Shown piece after piece: positions 26,445 through 35,187 of a stretch of DNA of 64,000 nucleotides. Below the pieces are notes generated by a model, which made no database searches, was not told where the DNA came from, and saw nothing but the letters and a program-made list of their open reading frames with translations. The translations under genes and the position numbers were made by a program. This DNA is from Flavobacteriales bacterium (GTDB lineage: Bacteria; Bacteroidota; Bacteroidia; Flavobacteriales_D; Crocinitomicaceae): positions 1 through 64,000 of the forward strand of contig CANMHB010000009.1 of assembly GCA_947497485.1 (NCBI GenBank), read 5' to 3'. Every line of letters starts with the position of its first letter. Positions within the stretch are counted from its first letter, which is position 1.

Positions 26445-26897
26445 TTATTGTTTCTTCACGAGTTCCAAGGCATGTTGAATATGTCCTTCCGGATTGAGAA
26501 GGGAATTGAAAATTCCTTTGACCTTTTTGTCTTTTCCAATAATATAAGTAACTCGACCGGGGATTAAACCAAATAAATTTCCGGGTACTCCAAATTGTTT
26601 CCGAACTGATTTTTGTTGATCTGAAAGAAGTATAAATGGCAAACGATGCTTTTGAGCGAATTCACTGTGTTTTTGTTCTGAATCAGATGAAATTCCAATG
26701 ACTTCGCAACCTAAATCTTTAAATTCTTCAAAGCGATCTCGGAAGGAACAGGCTTCTTTTGTACAACCTGGTGTATCATCTTTTGGATAAAAATAGATTA
26801 CAAGTGTCTTTTTTCCGAGAGAATCCGAAATATTGAAGGGCTGTCCAAATTGATTTGGTAAGGTAAATATTGGACAATTGTCTCCTATTTGAATCAT
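26445..26897 (-). CDS. bcp: Peroxiredoxin (BCP/PrxQ type)
   Basis: 150 aa, normal length. A thioredoxin-fold thiol peroxidase that reduces hydroperoxides in the cytoplasm. The motif VIYFYPKDDTPGCTKEACSF carries the peroxidatic Cys and, five residues on, the resolving Cys of the PrxQ class. GVPGNLFGLIPGRVTYII and the C-terminal HIQHALE helix also match. The ATG overlaps the photolyase stop by 4 bases, so the two form a DNA-damage/oxidative-stress pair. Confidence 0.95.
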   Translation of the reverse strand: MIQIGDNCPIFTLPNQFGQPFNISDSLGKKTLVIYFYPKDDTPGCTKEACSFRDRFEEFKDLGCEVIGISSDSEQKHSEFAQKHRLPFILLSDQQKSVRKQFGVPGNLFGLIPGRVTYIIGKDKKVKGIFNSLLNPEGHIQHALELVKKQ

Positions 26898-28201
26898 AAT
26901 TCTTGTTTTAAGGCCAATTTAAATCGCTCTAAAATACGTTCACGAGCATATGTGTGTTCAATTATTGGTTCTTGATAATCATCAGTTCCAAATTCTGGGA
27001 TCCATTTTTTAATATAGTCAAATTTCTTATCAAATTTCTCCTGTTGTGCAGTCGGATTAAACACTCGGAAATAAGGCGCAGCGTCACAACCACAGCCTGC
27101 AGCCCATTGCCATCCACCAATATTACTTGCCAACTCAAAATCCATAAGTTTCTCCGCAAAGTAAGCTTCACCCAAACGCCAATCAATTAGCAAATGCTTG
27201 GTCAAGAAACTTGCAACAACCATTCGAACGCGATTATGCATGAAACCTGTTTGATTCAATTCTCGCATACCTGCATCAACGAGCGGATAACCCGTTTTAC
27301 CATCACACCACGCTTGAAAATGTGTTTCATTCTTTTCCCAAACAATGTTGTCATAAGCTGATTTAAATGATGAATGAACAGTATTTGGAAAATGATAAAT
27401 AATCATTTGATAAAAATCCCGCCAAATTAATTCATTTAGGAAAGTCTCATTTAATTTAGCAGCTTTTCTTGCTAATTCTCGAATGCTGATAGTTCCGAAT
27501 CGAAGATGAACACCTAGTTTTGAAGTTCCATTTATCGAAGGAAAATTCCGTCTTTCACTATAGTTTTTAATCAATTCATCTGTTGTAATTTCTTTTGGGA
27601 ATGAAAATAATTGTTTTTCTTCAAATCCCATTTCTTTTAGTGTTGGTATTTCAGATGGTTTAACCCTTGAATTTAAATTCTCAAAGTATTTTTCAATCGG
27701 ATAAGATGAAAGGTAAAAATCATTTAATTTGGATTTCCACTTTCGAGAATAAGGTGTAAAAATGGTGTAGGGCAAACCATCGTCTTTCATAACCTCGCTT
27801 TTTTCAAAAATCACATGGTCTTTGGCTCCTTGAAAATCAACATTTTTAGCTTTCAGTAATTCAAACATTTTCTTGTCGCGTTCCAGGGCATAAGGTTCGT
27901 AATCACGATTCGTAAATACGGCATTAAATACAAATTCAACCGCAATTTTTGGAATAACTTCCAACGGATTTCCATAAAAAACCCACAAGTCAGAACCCAA
28001 TTTCTGGTAAGCTTCTTTTAGTTTTTTGATGTATTGATAAATGAACAAAACGCGTTGATCGTTTTTAGGAAGTGAATCCAAAATATTTCGATCAAAAATG
28101 AAAATTGGCTGAACTTCCCTTCCAGATTTCAAGGCTTTAAACAAACCTGCATTGTCGTTTATTCGTAAATCTCGGCGATGCCAGAAAAGAACTTTACTCA
28201 T
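26894..28201 (-). CDS. Deoxyribodipyrimidine photolyase / cryptochrome family
   Basis: 435 aa. The N-terminal photolyase alpha/beta domain (VLFWHRRDLRINDNAGL) binds an antenna cofactor. The C-terminal FAD domain has NELIWRDFYQMIIYHFP, WCDGKTGYPLVDAGMRELNQ, THGFMHNRVRMVVASFLTKH-like sequence and GGWQWAAGCGCDAAPYFRVF. It repairs cyclobutane pyrimidine dimers using blue light, although assignment as a CPD photolyase and not a cryptochrome rests on sequence pattern only. Its neighbour in the same operon is a peroxiredoxin, and a carotenoid operon follows at 30.4-34 kb. Confidence 0.92.
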   Translation of the reverse strand: MSKVLFWHRRDLRINDNAGLFKALKSGREVQPIFIFDRNILDSLPKNDQRVLFIYQYIKKLKEAYQKLGSDLWVFYGNPLEVIPKIAVEFVFNAVFTNRDYEPYALERDKKMFELLKAKNVDFQGAKDHVIFEKSEVMKDDGLPYTIFTPYSRKWKSKLNDFYLSSYPIEKYFENLNSRVKPSEIPTLKEMGFEEKQLFSFPKEITTDELIKNYSERRNFPSINGTSKLGVHLRFGTISIRELARKAAKLNETFLNELIWRDFYQMIIYHFPNTVHSSFKSAYDNIVWEKNETHFQAWCDGKTGYPLVDAGMRELNQTGFMHNRVRMVVASFLTKHLLIDWRLGEAYFAEKLMDFELASNIGGWQWAAGCGCDAAPYFRVFNPTAQQEKFDKKFDYIKKWIPEFGTDDYQEPIIEHTYARERILERFKLALKQEL

Positions 28202-28308
28202 TCAATTGAAAACAAGTTATTTCAGTTTTTGTTTTTGGCTAACACCCATTTCAATTTAAAATTGCAAATTGAAACTATTCTAAATTAATTCCACCGTATC
28301 TTTGTACC

Positions 28309-30096
28309 ATGCATTTACTTTTAAAATTAAATGCGCTCGTTAATATTTATTTAACTGGGCTTCAGCAAAAATTATCTCGACGGCAGTTTATGATGCTTTC
28401 AAGTGTCCTAGTAGGACTCAGTTCGGGAATCGTTGCTGTATTGCTAAAATTATTTGTCCATTACATTTTTGAATTTGCGACGCACAACAAACTAAGTAAT
28501 TTTCGATTTTTTTATTTACTACTGCCAGCTATTGGCATTTTCTCATCACTATATATAATCAAACGATTTTTTGGAAATAAACTTCAAAAGGGACTTGCCC
28601 AAATTCATTATGCACTTGCAAAACGATCTAGTTTCCTACCAAGAAGAAACATGTTTGATCAATTTCTGACAAGCTCTGTGACAGTTGGTTTGGGTGGTTC
28701 AACTGGGCTAGAAGCGCCAATTGTTATTACAGGTGCGGCATTTGGTTCGAACTACGCAAAGTCCTACGGCCTGAACTACAAGGAACGAACCTTGTTACTT
28801 GCCTGTGGAATAGCGGCTGGAATTGCGGCTGCTTTTAATGCACCAATTGCCGGAGTGCTTTTTGCCCTGGAAGTTCTTCTTGTGGATATCGGGATTAGTG
28901 CTTTTACTTTGCTAATCATTTCTGCAGCAACGGGAGCACTTGTTTCTAAGATAGTTTTAAATCAGGGCATTTTGCTCAATTTCATCATCACTGAATCTTT
29001 TAATTTTTGGAACATACCTTTTTATTTATTATTAGGTATTTTATCCGGGTTACTCGCCGTTTATCATAGTCGCGTTTATTCACGCGTTGAGCGCATTTTT
29101 TCTATTAAAATAAAATCCGGGACTATCAGATGGATAAGCGCTTCAATGTGTTTGATAATTCTTATTTCAGTATTTCCTCCTCTTTTTGGGGAGGGATACC
29201 AAAGTATTAAAACATTAACTACGAATAATCCGAGCGATCTACTTCACAATTCGATCCTTTTATTTTTTGGGAATAATGAAATTTTACTTTTAGCTTTTAT
29301 TGGACTACTCGTATTTTTTAAATCCATAGCGACAGGCATAACAATTGGTGGAGGTGGAAATGGTGGTAACTTTGCTCCTTCCCTATTCATCGGTGCTTAT
29401 TTAGGTTATTTTATGGCGCGAATTATCAACCTATTTAAAACAGAAGACCTACCTCAAACCAACTTCATGATGGTCGGAATGGCAGGAATTTTAAGCGGCC
29501 TGTACCATGCGCCACTTACGGCAATATTTTTAATCGCAGAAATTACTGGCGGCTACGGTTTAATGATTCCGTTGATGTTAGTATCATCAATTAGCTTCGT
29601 TATTTCGCGATATTTTGAGCCTTTCCCTATGGATTCAAAACGATTAGCTCAAAAAGGCGAAGCATTTACAAGTGATCGAGAACAAAATGTTCTTACGGGA
29701 ATTAAATTAAGTGAATTTATCGAACGTGATTTCGAAAAACTAAGCCCTGATTTAACCTTAAGGGAATTAGTTCAAATTGTGGCACATTCAAAACGCAACG
29801 TATTTCCTGTTGTTGACAAAAATGATCGTTTTTTAGGAATTGTTTTATTGGATGATATCCGTGAAATAATGTTCAATATAGGTATGTATGATCGATCAAA
29901 AGTCTTGGATCTGATGCGTAACCCACTTGAAATCATTCAAATAAATGACAGCATGGCAAATGTAATGAATGCATTTGATGAAACTGAGGCTTGGATTTTA
30001 CCCGTATTGAACAACGAACTATATGAAGGTTTTGTAACTAAATCAACCTTGTTTACGGGATATCGAAAACGACTTAAAGAAATCAATTTGGATTAA
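28309..30096 (+). CDS. ClC-family chloride transporter with CBS domains
   Basis: 595 aa. A ClC core of about 10-12 membrane helices (residues 20-440) carries the three ion-pathway motifs: GGSTGLEAPI (with the gating Glu of the GxExP site), the second helix cluster, and GGGGNGGNFAPSLFIGA (the GxFxP site). Two CBS domains follow (about 465-590; KRNVFPVVDKNDRFLGIVLL and AWILPVLNNELYEGFV), which usually sense adenine nucleotides. Whether it is a channel or a Cl-/H+ antiporter cannot be read from the sequence. It is divergent from the photolyase gene and is a single-gene unit. Confidence 0.93.
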   Translation: MHLLLKLNALVNIYLTGLQQKLSRRQFMMLSSVLVGLSSGIVAVLLKLFVHYIFEFATHNKLSNFRFFYLLLPAIGIFSSLYIIKRFFGNKLQKGLAQIHYALAKRSSFLPRRNMFDQFLTSSVTVGLGGSTGLEAPIVITGAAFGSNYAKSYGLNYKERTLLLACGIAAGIAAAFNAPIAGVLFALEVLLVDIGISAFTLLIISAATGALVSKIVLNQGILLNFIITESFNFWNIPFYLLLGILSGLLAVYHSRVYSRVERIFSIKIKSGTIRWISASMCLIILISVFPPLFGEGYQSIKTLTTNNPSDLLHNSILLFFGNNEILLLAFIGLLVFFKSIATGITIGGGGNGGNFAPSLFIGAYLGYFMARIINLFKTEDLPQTNFMMVGMAGILSGLYHAPLTAIFLIAEITGGYGLMIPLMLVSSISFVISRYFEPFPMDSKRLAQKGEAFTSDREQNVLTGIKLSEFIERDFEKLSPDLTLRELVQIVAHSKRNVFPVVDKNDRFLGIVLLDDIREIMFNIGMYDRSKVLDLMRNPLEIIQINDSMANVMNAFDETEAWILPVLNNELYEGFVTKSTLFTGYRKRLKEINLD

Positions 30097-30372
30097 GTTT
30101 TTAATTGCCAACGATACAAACAAAATTAACTTATACAAAAATCAATATTTTTCCTATTAAACTTCGCAACTGTTAGCTCTTAATTAATAATTGCTAATTG
30201 CAAACAATTCTAAAGTCATTCAATCAAAACTTTCCAAACTAATTAAATTCGAGCTATTTATTGCTAGATAGCACGTATCATTCTCAACTTTAAATTGATT
30301 TCAAACTCATCATTACTAATGCAGAAAGTTTTGTTCGCAATTATCTAACTGGCAATTATAGAATCTATATTT
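30097..30372. other. Convergent intergenic region, no gene seen
   Basis: 276 bases between the converging ClC and queD genes. AT-rich, with stops in all frames, no strong hairpin with a T-run, and no similarity to the repeats found elsewhere in the window. I see nothing definable here. Confidence 0.5.
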
Positions 30373-30780
30373 TCAACTCTCTCCATCACATTCAACCACA
30401 TTATTCTCCGTTTCCCAAAGTTTAACAGTTAGTTTGTATTTTTGATCCAATCGTCCTCGAAGCAATCTCCACGAAACCAAAGCGATATTTTCAGCCGTCG
30501 GATTAAGATTTTCAAATTCTTTGCAATCCAAATTTAAATTTCTGTGATCAAATCGATCCGTTATTTCTTCTTTAATAAAGTCTTTCAGGATCTTCAAATC
30601 GATTACATAACCTGTCTCATGATCAATTTGTCCTTCTAGCCAAACTTCCAATACATAATTATGTCCGTGATAATTTGGGTTGCTGCATTTACCAAAGACT
30701 TCAAAATTTCTTTCATCTGACCAATCCTCACGATGAAGCCGATGCGCAGCATTGAAAGTTGCTCTTCTACAAACTTTCAT
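30373..30780 (-). CDS. queD: 6-pyruvoyltetrahydropterin/6-carboxytetrahydropterin synthase family
   Basis: 135 aa. The PTPS/QueD fold is shown by FNAAHRLH, GKCSNPNYHGHNYVLEV (catalytic Cys and zinc His residues) and DHRNLNLD with NPTAENIA. QueD makes 6-carboxy-tetrahydropterin for queuosine; PTPS homologs make pterins. It overlaps the idi gene by 14 bases at the end of the sigma-crtI-crtB-idi operon, so it is co-expressed with carotenoid synthesis. No other queuosine gene is in the window. The pterin could also serve another purpose, such as a photolyase/cryptochrome cofactor (inference). Confidence 0.85.
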   Translation of the reverse strand: MKVCRRATFNAAHRLHREDWSDERNFEVFGKCSNPNYHGHNYVLEVWLEGQIDHETGYVIDLKILKDFIKEEITDRFDHRNLNLDCKEFENLNPTAENIALVSWRLLRGRLDQKYKLTVKLWETENNVVECDGES

Positions 30781-31306
30781 GCGTAATTGATTTCAAGATT
30801 TTGTCTGCATGTTCCTGAACTAATATTCGGAACCAAGCGGTATATTTTTCTGGGTTTTCTAGCATTTCAGCTCGAATTGTTTCCAAAGTCATCCATTGAA
30901 ATGCACTTACTTCCTCCAGATTTAAATGCGGAGTTTCATCTGAAAATCCAATCAAAACGTGATCAAGTTCATACTCCGTTAGACCATTATCCAAATCTGC
31001 TTTGTATATAAAGGAAAAACTTTGATTCAACTCACAGTTAAATCCCATTTCTTCATAGAGTCTCCTTTGTCCTGCCTCCAAAATAGATTCAGCTGGAAAA
31101 GGATGACTGCAACAAGTATTCGTCCATAATCCTTCCGAATGATATTTTCCAAAAGCTCTTCGCTGTAATAACAGTTCTCCATGTGAATTAAAAATTAAAA
31201 CAGAGAAAGCACGATGTAATAAGCCTTTTTCGTGAGCCTCGAGCTTCTCCATCAAGCCAATTTCCTGATCAAGCTCGTCGACTAATACTACATTTTGTTG
31301 AATCAT
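30767..31306 (-). CDS. idi: Isopentenyl-diphosphate delta-isomerase (type I)
   Basis: 179 aa, normal length. Interconverts IPP and DMAPP, the C5 units for carotenoids and quinones. Type I (Nudix-fold) features: LLHRAFSVLIFNSHGELLLQ, WTNTCCSHPFPAES (catalytic Cys), RLYEEMGFNCEL, YELDHVLIG and the C-terminal FTxW-type segment YTAWFRILV. It directly follows crtB (shared base 31306), placing precursor supply in the carotenoid operon. Confidence 0.94.
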   Translation of the reverse strand: MIQQNVVLVDELDQEIGLMEKLEAHEKGLLHRAFSVLIFNSHGELLLQRRAFGKYHSEGLWTNTCCSHPFPAESILEAGQRRLYEEMGFNCELNQSFSFIYKADLDNGLTEYELDHVLIGFSDETPHLNLEEVSAFQWMTLETIRAEMLENPEKYTAWFRILVQEHADKILKSITHESL

Positions 31307-32142
31307 TATAACAAATTAAGGTTATGACGCAAAAACGAAGTTAATAAAATCCTGAATTTTCTTCGATTCGGAATGCGCACGCGCTCAGTTAAGATTATTT
31401 CTGCAGATGTTTCTTTAATTTTCTTGAATAATTTGAAGTAGTATTTATAAGCCATGTAAACACCAAAACGCGCTTTGTGAGGCAACATTTTAATTCCTTC
31501 TAAGCCCAATTGAAAATCAATTTCTATATCTGCCTCAATTTCTTTTTTCACAGTTGCATTGAACTCGTCCATATTGATTCCAGGAAAATAGGTTCTGCCT
31601 AATTCCTGATAATCTGCTTTCAAATCACGTAAAAAATTAATTTTTTGAAAGGCTGAGCCGAGTTTCATAGCAAACGGCTTCAAACGATCATACTCACGAT
31701 CATCACCTTCAACAAAAATCTTTAAACACATCAAACCAACGACTTCTGCAGAACCCAAAATGTATTTTTCATAAAGTAATTTGTCATAGGCTTGTTTGTT
31801 CAAATCCATCTCCATCGAATTGAGAAACGTTTCAATTAATTCATGGGGAATATTATACTTGTTTACTACCCACTGGCATGAATTTAAAATTGGATTCAAA
31901 GATATTCCGTCAGCAATTGCTTTGTATGTTTCAACTTTGAAGTCGGCAAGTAAACGCTCCTTGTCAAAACCATGAAACGAATCAACGATTTCATCTGCAA
32001 AACGAACAAAACCATAAATCGAATAAATGGGTTTATGCAAATCTTTATGCAAAAAGCTGATTCCCAGAGAAAATGAGGTACTGTAACGTTTTGTTGTTAA
32101 TCTGCTCATCTCCTGACTTATGTCATCGAATAATTGCTTCAT
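31306..32142 (-). CDS. crtB: Phytoene synthase
   Basis: 278 aa. Head-to-head prenyl synthase of the squalene/phytoene family, joining two geranylgeranyl diphosphates to phytoene. Two aspartate-rich substrate/Mg sites are visible: FVRFADEIVD (about 45-54) and LRDLKADYQELGRTYFP (about 172-188). It lies 3 bases after crtI and overlaps idi by one base. With crtI it gives the core pathway to lycopene-type carotenoids; no cyclase or hydroxylase gene is in the window. Confidence 0.94.
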   Translation of the reverse strand: MKQLFDDISQEMSRLTTKRYSTSFSLGISFLHKDLHKPIYSIYGFVRFADEIVDSFHGFDKERLLADFKVETYKAIADGISLNPILNSCQWVVNKYNIPHELIETFLNSMEMDLNKQAYDKLLYEKYILGSAEVVGLMCLKIFVEGDDREYDRLKPFAMKLGSAFQKINFLRDLKADYQELGRTYFPGINMDEFNATVKKEIEADIEIDFQLGLEGIKMLPHKARFGVYMAYKYYFKLFKKIKETSAEIILTERVRIPNRRKFRILLTSFLRHNLNLL

Positions 32143-32145
32143 AGT

Positions 32146-33618
32146 TTAATGTTTTAGCGTTTTAATAATTTCATTTGCCACGACCTCACCTGAAATAATT
32201 GATGGAGGAACGCCTGGGCCTGGCACTGTTAGCTGACCCGTATAGTAGAAATTGTCTAGGTTTTTATTTTTTAAACTTGGTTTTAAGATTGCCGTTTGAC
32301 GGAGTGTGTTTGCCAAGCCATATGCATTTCCTTTGAAAGCGTGATAATCCTTTTTAAAATCAGAAATACTGAAACTACGTTTATATACAATATTTTCCTT
32401 AATATCATTACCGGTAATTGTCTTTAAACGATCTAATAATAATTCGAAATACTTATCACGAATTTCTTCTTGATCTTTCAAATCTGGCGCAATTGGAATC
32501 AAGAAAAATAAATTCTCATAACCCTCAGGCGCGACGCTCGAATCCGTTAGTGATGGAACACTTAAGTAAAATAAAGGGGCTGTTGGCCATTGCGGGTCTT
32601 TGTAAATTTCTTTTCCATGAACTTCCAAAGATTCGTCAAAAAACAAGTTGTGATGCTGTAGATTGCTAACTCGCTTATTTATTCCAACATAATACAGCAA
32701 ACAAGACGGAGCCATAGTCCGCTTATTCCAATATTTCTCCGAATAATTCGCATGTCCATTCAACAGCTTTGAATCAGTATGCTGATAGTCCGCACCTGAA
32801 ATAAAAAAATCTGATTCGAATTCACCCTTCTCGGTTTTAGCTGAAAGAATTTGCTTGTTCTCATAATTGAATCCAGTTACCTCGTGATCTGTCAGTATTT
32901 TAACACCTTGTTCCTTTGCAATTTTTTCAAAAGCTTCAATGAATTTGTGCATTCCTCCCATTGGATACCACGTTCCGAGCGAAATATCAGCATAATTCAT
33001 CAAGGAATAAAGCGCTGGCGTTTCGTTTGGCATTGCGCCTAAAAACAATACTGGGAATTCAAGTAGCGAAAGAATTTTTGGATGTTTGAAATACTTTCGG
33101 ATGTATTTTGAAAAGGATGATAGAATATGCATGTTTAATAATCCCTTCAAAACACGAGAATCTGCAAATTCCATCAAACTCAAACTTGGTTTAAAAACCA
33201 AATCTTGCATGCCAACTTCGTATTTATATTTTGCATCCTTTAAAAATGCTTTGAGTTTTTGAGAACTTCCAGGCTCAAGTGATTCGAACCATGACTCGAG
33301 TTCAGTCATACTTGCTGGGACATCAGTGTGCGAATGATCAGGCCAATACACGCGATATGAAGGATCCAATCGTTTTAACTCGTAAAAATCAGAAGCTGTA
33401 TAGCCGAATTGATTGTAAAAACGCTCGAATACATCTGGCATCCAATACCAACTTGGGCCCATATCGAAAACAAAACCATCTTTGTGGAATTGTCTTGCAC
33501 GTCCACCTGTTGTCGTGTTCTTCTCTAAAATTGTTACGTCAAACCCTTCTTTCGCTAGGAAAGCAGAAGCTGATAAACCAGAGATTCCGGCGCCTAAAAT
33601 AGTAACGCGTTTTTTCAT
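32146..33618 (-). CDS. crtI: Phytoene desaturase
   Basis: 490 aa. FAD-dependent desaturase of the CrtI family. The N-terminal dinucleotide-binding motif is ILGAGISGLSASAFLAKEGF with the acidic VTILEKN, and the C-terminal CrtI signature is FYYTGQLTVPGPGVPPSIIS. It introduces double bonds into phytoene, probably yielding lycopene. The ATG overlaps the stop of the ECF sigma factor gene as TAATG, so translation is coupled to the regulator. Confidence 0.95.
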   Translation of the reverse strand: MKKRVTILGAGISGLSASAFLAKEGFDVTILEKNTTTGGRARQFHKDGFVFDMGPSWYWMPDVFERFYNQFGYTASDFYELKRLDPSYRVYWPDHSHTDVPASMTELESWFESLEPGSSQKLKAFLKDAKYKYEVGMQDLVFKPSLSLMEFADSRVLKGLLNMHILSSFSKYIRKYFKHPKILSLLEFPVLFLGAMPNETPALYSLMNYADISLGTWYPMGGMHKFIEAFEKIAKEQGVKILTDHEVTGFNYENKQILSAKTEKGEFESDFFISGADYQHTDSKLLNGHANYSEKYWNKRTMAPSCLLYYVGINKRVSNLQHHNLFFDESLEVHGKEIYKDPQWPTAPLFYLSVPSLTDSSVAPEGYENLFFLIPIAPDLKDQEEIRDKYFELLLDRLKTITGNDIKENIVYKRSFSISDFKKDYHAFKGNAYGLANTLRQTAILKPSLKNKNLDNFYYTGQLTVPGPGVPPSIISGEVVANEIIKTLKH

Positions 33619-34130
33619 TAATTCGCCGAAAAATTATAATCTGGTAGAGCATCTATCAACTTTTTTCGTGCGATGAAGATACGACTTTTAACAGTACCAA
33701 TTGGAATATCTAATTTATCAGCAATTTCTTTATACTTATAACCAGCAAAATGCATTTCAAAAGGAGCGCGATATTCGTCACCCAAAAGACTTATTTTACG
33801 ATTAATATCCTTCACAGATATTTTTTCTATTGGCGACTCTTCAAAACTAGCCGTATTCAAGGTCAAAAAAGAATCTTTTGAGTTATCAAAAATAGTCCCT
33901 GATTTAACCTTTCTGCGATACTGATTAATGAAAATGTTTCGCATAATCGTAAAAACCCAAGCCTTAAAGTTGGTTTGAGGCGTATAATAACTTCTGTAAG
34001 TTATTGCTTTTAACATCGTTTCCTGAGTTAAATCACGCGCATCTTCGCGATTTCGTGTAAAGCTCATTGCAAAAGATTGAAGGTTATTTTCAATTCCAAC
34101 TAATGCATCATTAAATTCAAGTGTTGACAT
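33618..34130 (-). CDS. ECF sigma factor heading the carotenoid operon
   Basis: 170 aa. Region 2 (AMSFTRNREDARDLTQETMLKA, FKAWVFTIMRNIFINQYRR) and region 4 (RAPFEMHFAGYKYKEIADKL, IPIGTVKSRIFIARKKLIDA) are complete, with the short linker usual for ECF sigma factors. No anti-sigma gene is adjacent. It is translationally coupled to crtI (TAATG), a direct link between a sigma factor and pigment synthesis, in principle like CarQ in Myxococcus though not the same gene order. The upstream 190 bases hold paired TGTTTAAC/GTTAAACA elements. Confidence 0.92.
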   Translation of the reverse strand: MSTLEFNDALVGIENNLQSFAMSFTRNREDARDLTQETMLKAITYRSYYTPQTNFKAWVFTIMRNIFINQYRRKVKSGTIFDNSKDSFLTLNTASFEESPIEKISVKDINRKISLLGDEYRAPFEMHFAGYKYKEIADKLDIPIGTVKSRIFIARKKLIDALPDYNFSAN

Positions 34131-34142
34131 AAAAAGTAGTTT

Positions 34143-34208
34143 TGTTTAACATTTGACTCTATAAAGTTAAACATTTTTTGTTTAATGTTTTACATTATTT
34201 GTTAAACA
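34143..34208. promoter_or_regulatory. Two inverted-repeat operators upstream of the sigma-crt operon
   Basis: Four copies of an 8-base element form two dyads: TGTTTAAC (34143-34150) with GTTAAACA (34166-34173), and TGTTTAAT (34179-34186) with GTTAAACA (34201-34208). The gaps within the dyads are 15 and 14 bases. They occupy the region 13-78 bases before the sigma factor ATG. The repeated geometry suggests cooperative binding of a dimeric regulator; its identity is not in this window. Confidence 0.6.
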
Positions 34209-34324
34209 ATTTTAAAAATATTTTAATCAATATCCTGAAAATCAACCCCAATAGGAAATCAAGCATAAAATAACACCGAAAAAAAATTTCGATTATTATA
34301 AATAAGAATTAAAAATTTATGTTT

Positions 34325-35167
34325 TTATGGATTGCAATGAGCGCAATATGTTGGATCTTCAAATTCTTTTTGATAAGGAAACTTTGTTAACTCTTCAAAA
34401 CCACAACTCGAGCAAATGGCCTTATGATAAAGCACTGAATTTGTAGGATAATTGCAACATTCACAAGGAAGTCCAGAAATCGATTCCTTAATAGAAAATC
34501 CTGGGGTTTGGCATTGAGGACAAATTTTTTGAATATTCTCAACTAATTTTTGTGTCGCAACCTCAATTATTTTCATTCTTGTTGGATTGAACATTGCTCG
34601 CATATCCGTTTCAACATATGCTGATCCGAAATTCTTTATTGAATAGTTAAAGTATTCAATTAAATCAGCTTCGTTTTGAATTCCTTTCTTGATAAAAGAA
34701 TGATCGTTTACAGCTTTTTTAAGAATCACTGCATGACTGGGAAATTGAACAGATTTGGCAAACTCCAACAATTCTGATTTAGTTTTGACGCTTCTTGCAT
34801 TAAAGTTTGTTTCTAAGCTTATTTCCCTTGCGACAATCTCCAAATTATTTTTCCGGTCAACCAGCATAACTAACTCGTCATCTGCATTTGCAAAATAAAG
34901 CGATGGATGCGGCCCAAAAGATCCCTCGCTTGCAACGGCCAAATCGCAATCATTCTTTTCCATTGCCGCTAAACATTTTTCGCGAATCGTTTGAACTGGA
35001 TCTTTCAATCGTTCAATTTCACCTGAAAACGTTCCAAAAGTGTCCGTGTCGAAGGTTGAATCATTAAAACATCTAACACCAAGTACTTTCTCTAGAATTG
35101 GAGAAATTACTTCTTCTTTCTTATGCTTTGTTGCGATGATTAACCTACGATTATTGAAAAGCTCCAT
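34325..35167 (-). CDS. DUF6671-type protein with C-terminal zinc ribbons
   Basis: 280 aa from the ATG at 35167; an extension to a TTG at 35185 is possible. The main domain (RLIIATKHKKEEVISPILEK, VRCFNDSTFDTDTFGTFSGE, DLAVASEGSFGPHPSLYF) matches a widespread conserved family of unknown function, DUF6671. The C-terminus has at least three C-x-x-C pairs (ICPQCQTPG, PCECCNYP, ICSSCGFEE, YCAHCNP), which suggest zinc ribbons. It closes the tetR-ABC-HlyD-TolC run, 20 bases after the TolC stop. This may be simple co-transcription and need not mean a transport role. Confidence 0.7.
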   Translation of the reverse strand: MELFNNRRLIIATKHKKEEVISPILEKVLGVRCFNDSTFDTDTFGTFSGEIERLKDPVQTIREKCLAAMEKNDCDLAVASEGSFGPHPSLYFANADDELVMLVDRKNNLEIVAREISLETNFNARSVKTKSELLEFAKSVQFPSHAVILKKAVNDHSFIKKGIQNEADLIEYFNYSIKNFGSAYVETDMRAMFNPTRMKIIEVATQKLVENIQKICPQCQTPGFSIKESISGLPCECCNYPTNSVLYHKAICSSCGFEELTKFPYQKEFEDPTYCAHCNP

Positions 35168-35187
35168 TCGACATAAAAAAGTCAATC

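Noticed and set aside
30767-31306. Type II idi or a general Nudix hydrolase
   Set aside because: The CCSHPFP motif and overall layout are those of type I isopentenyl diphosphate isomerase, and the carotenoid context agrees.
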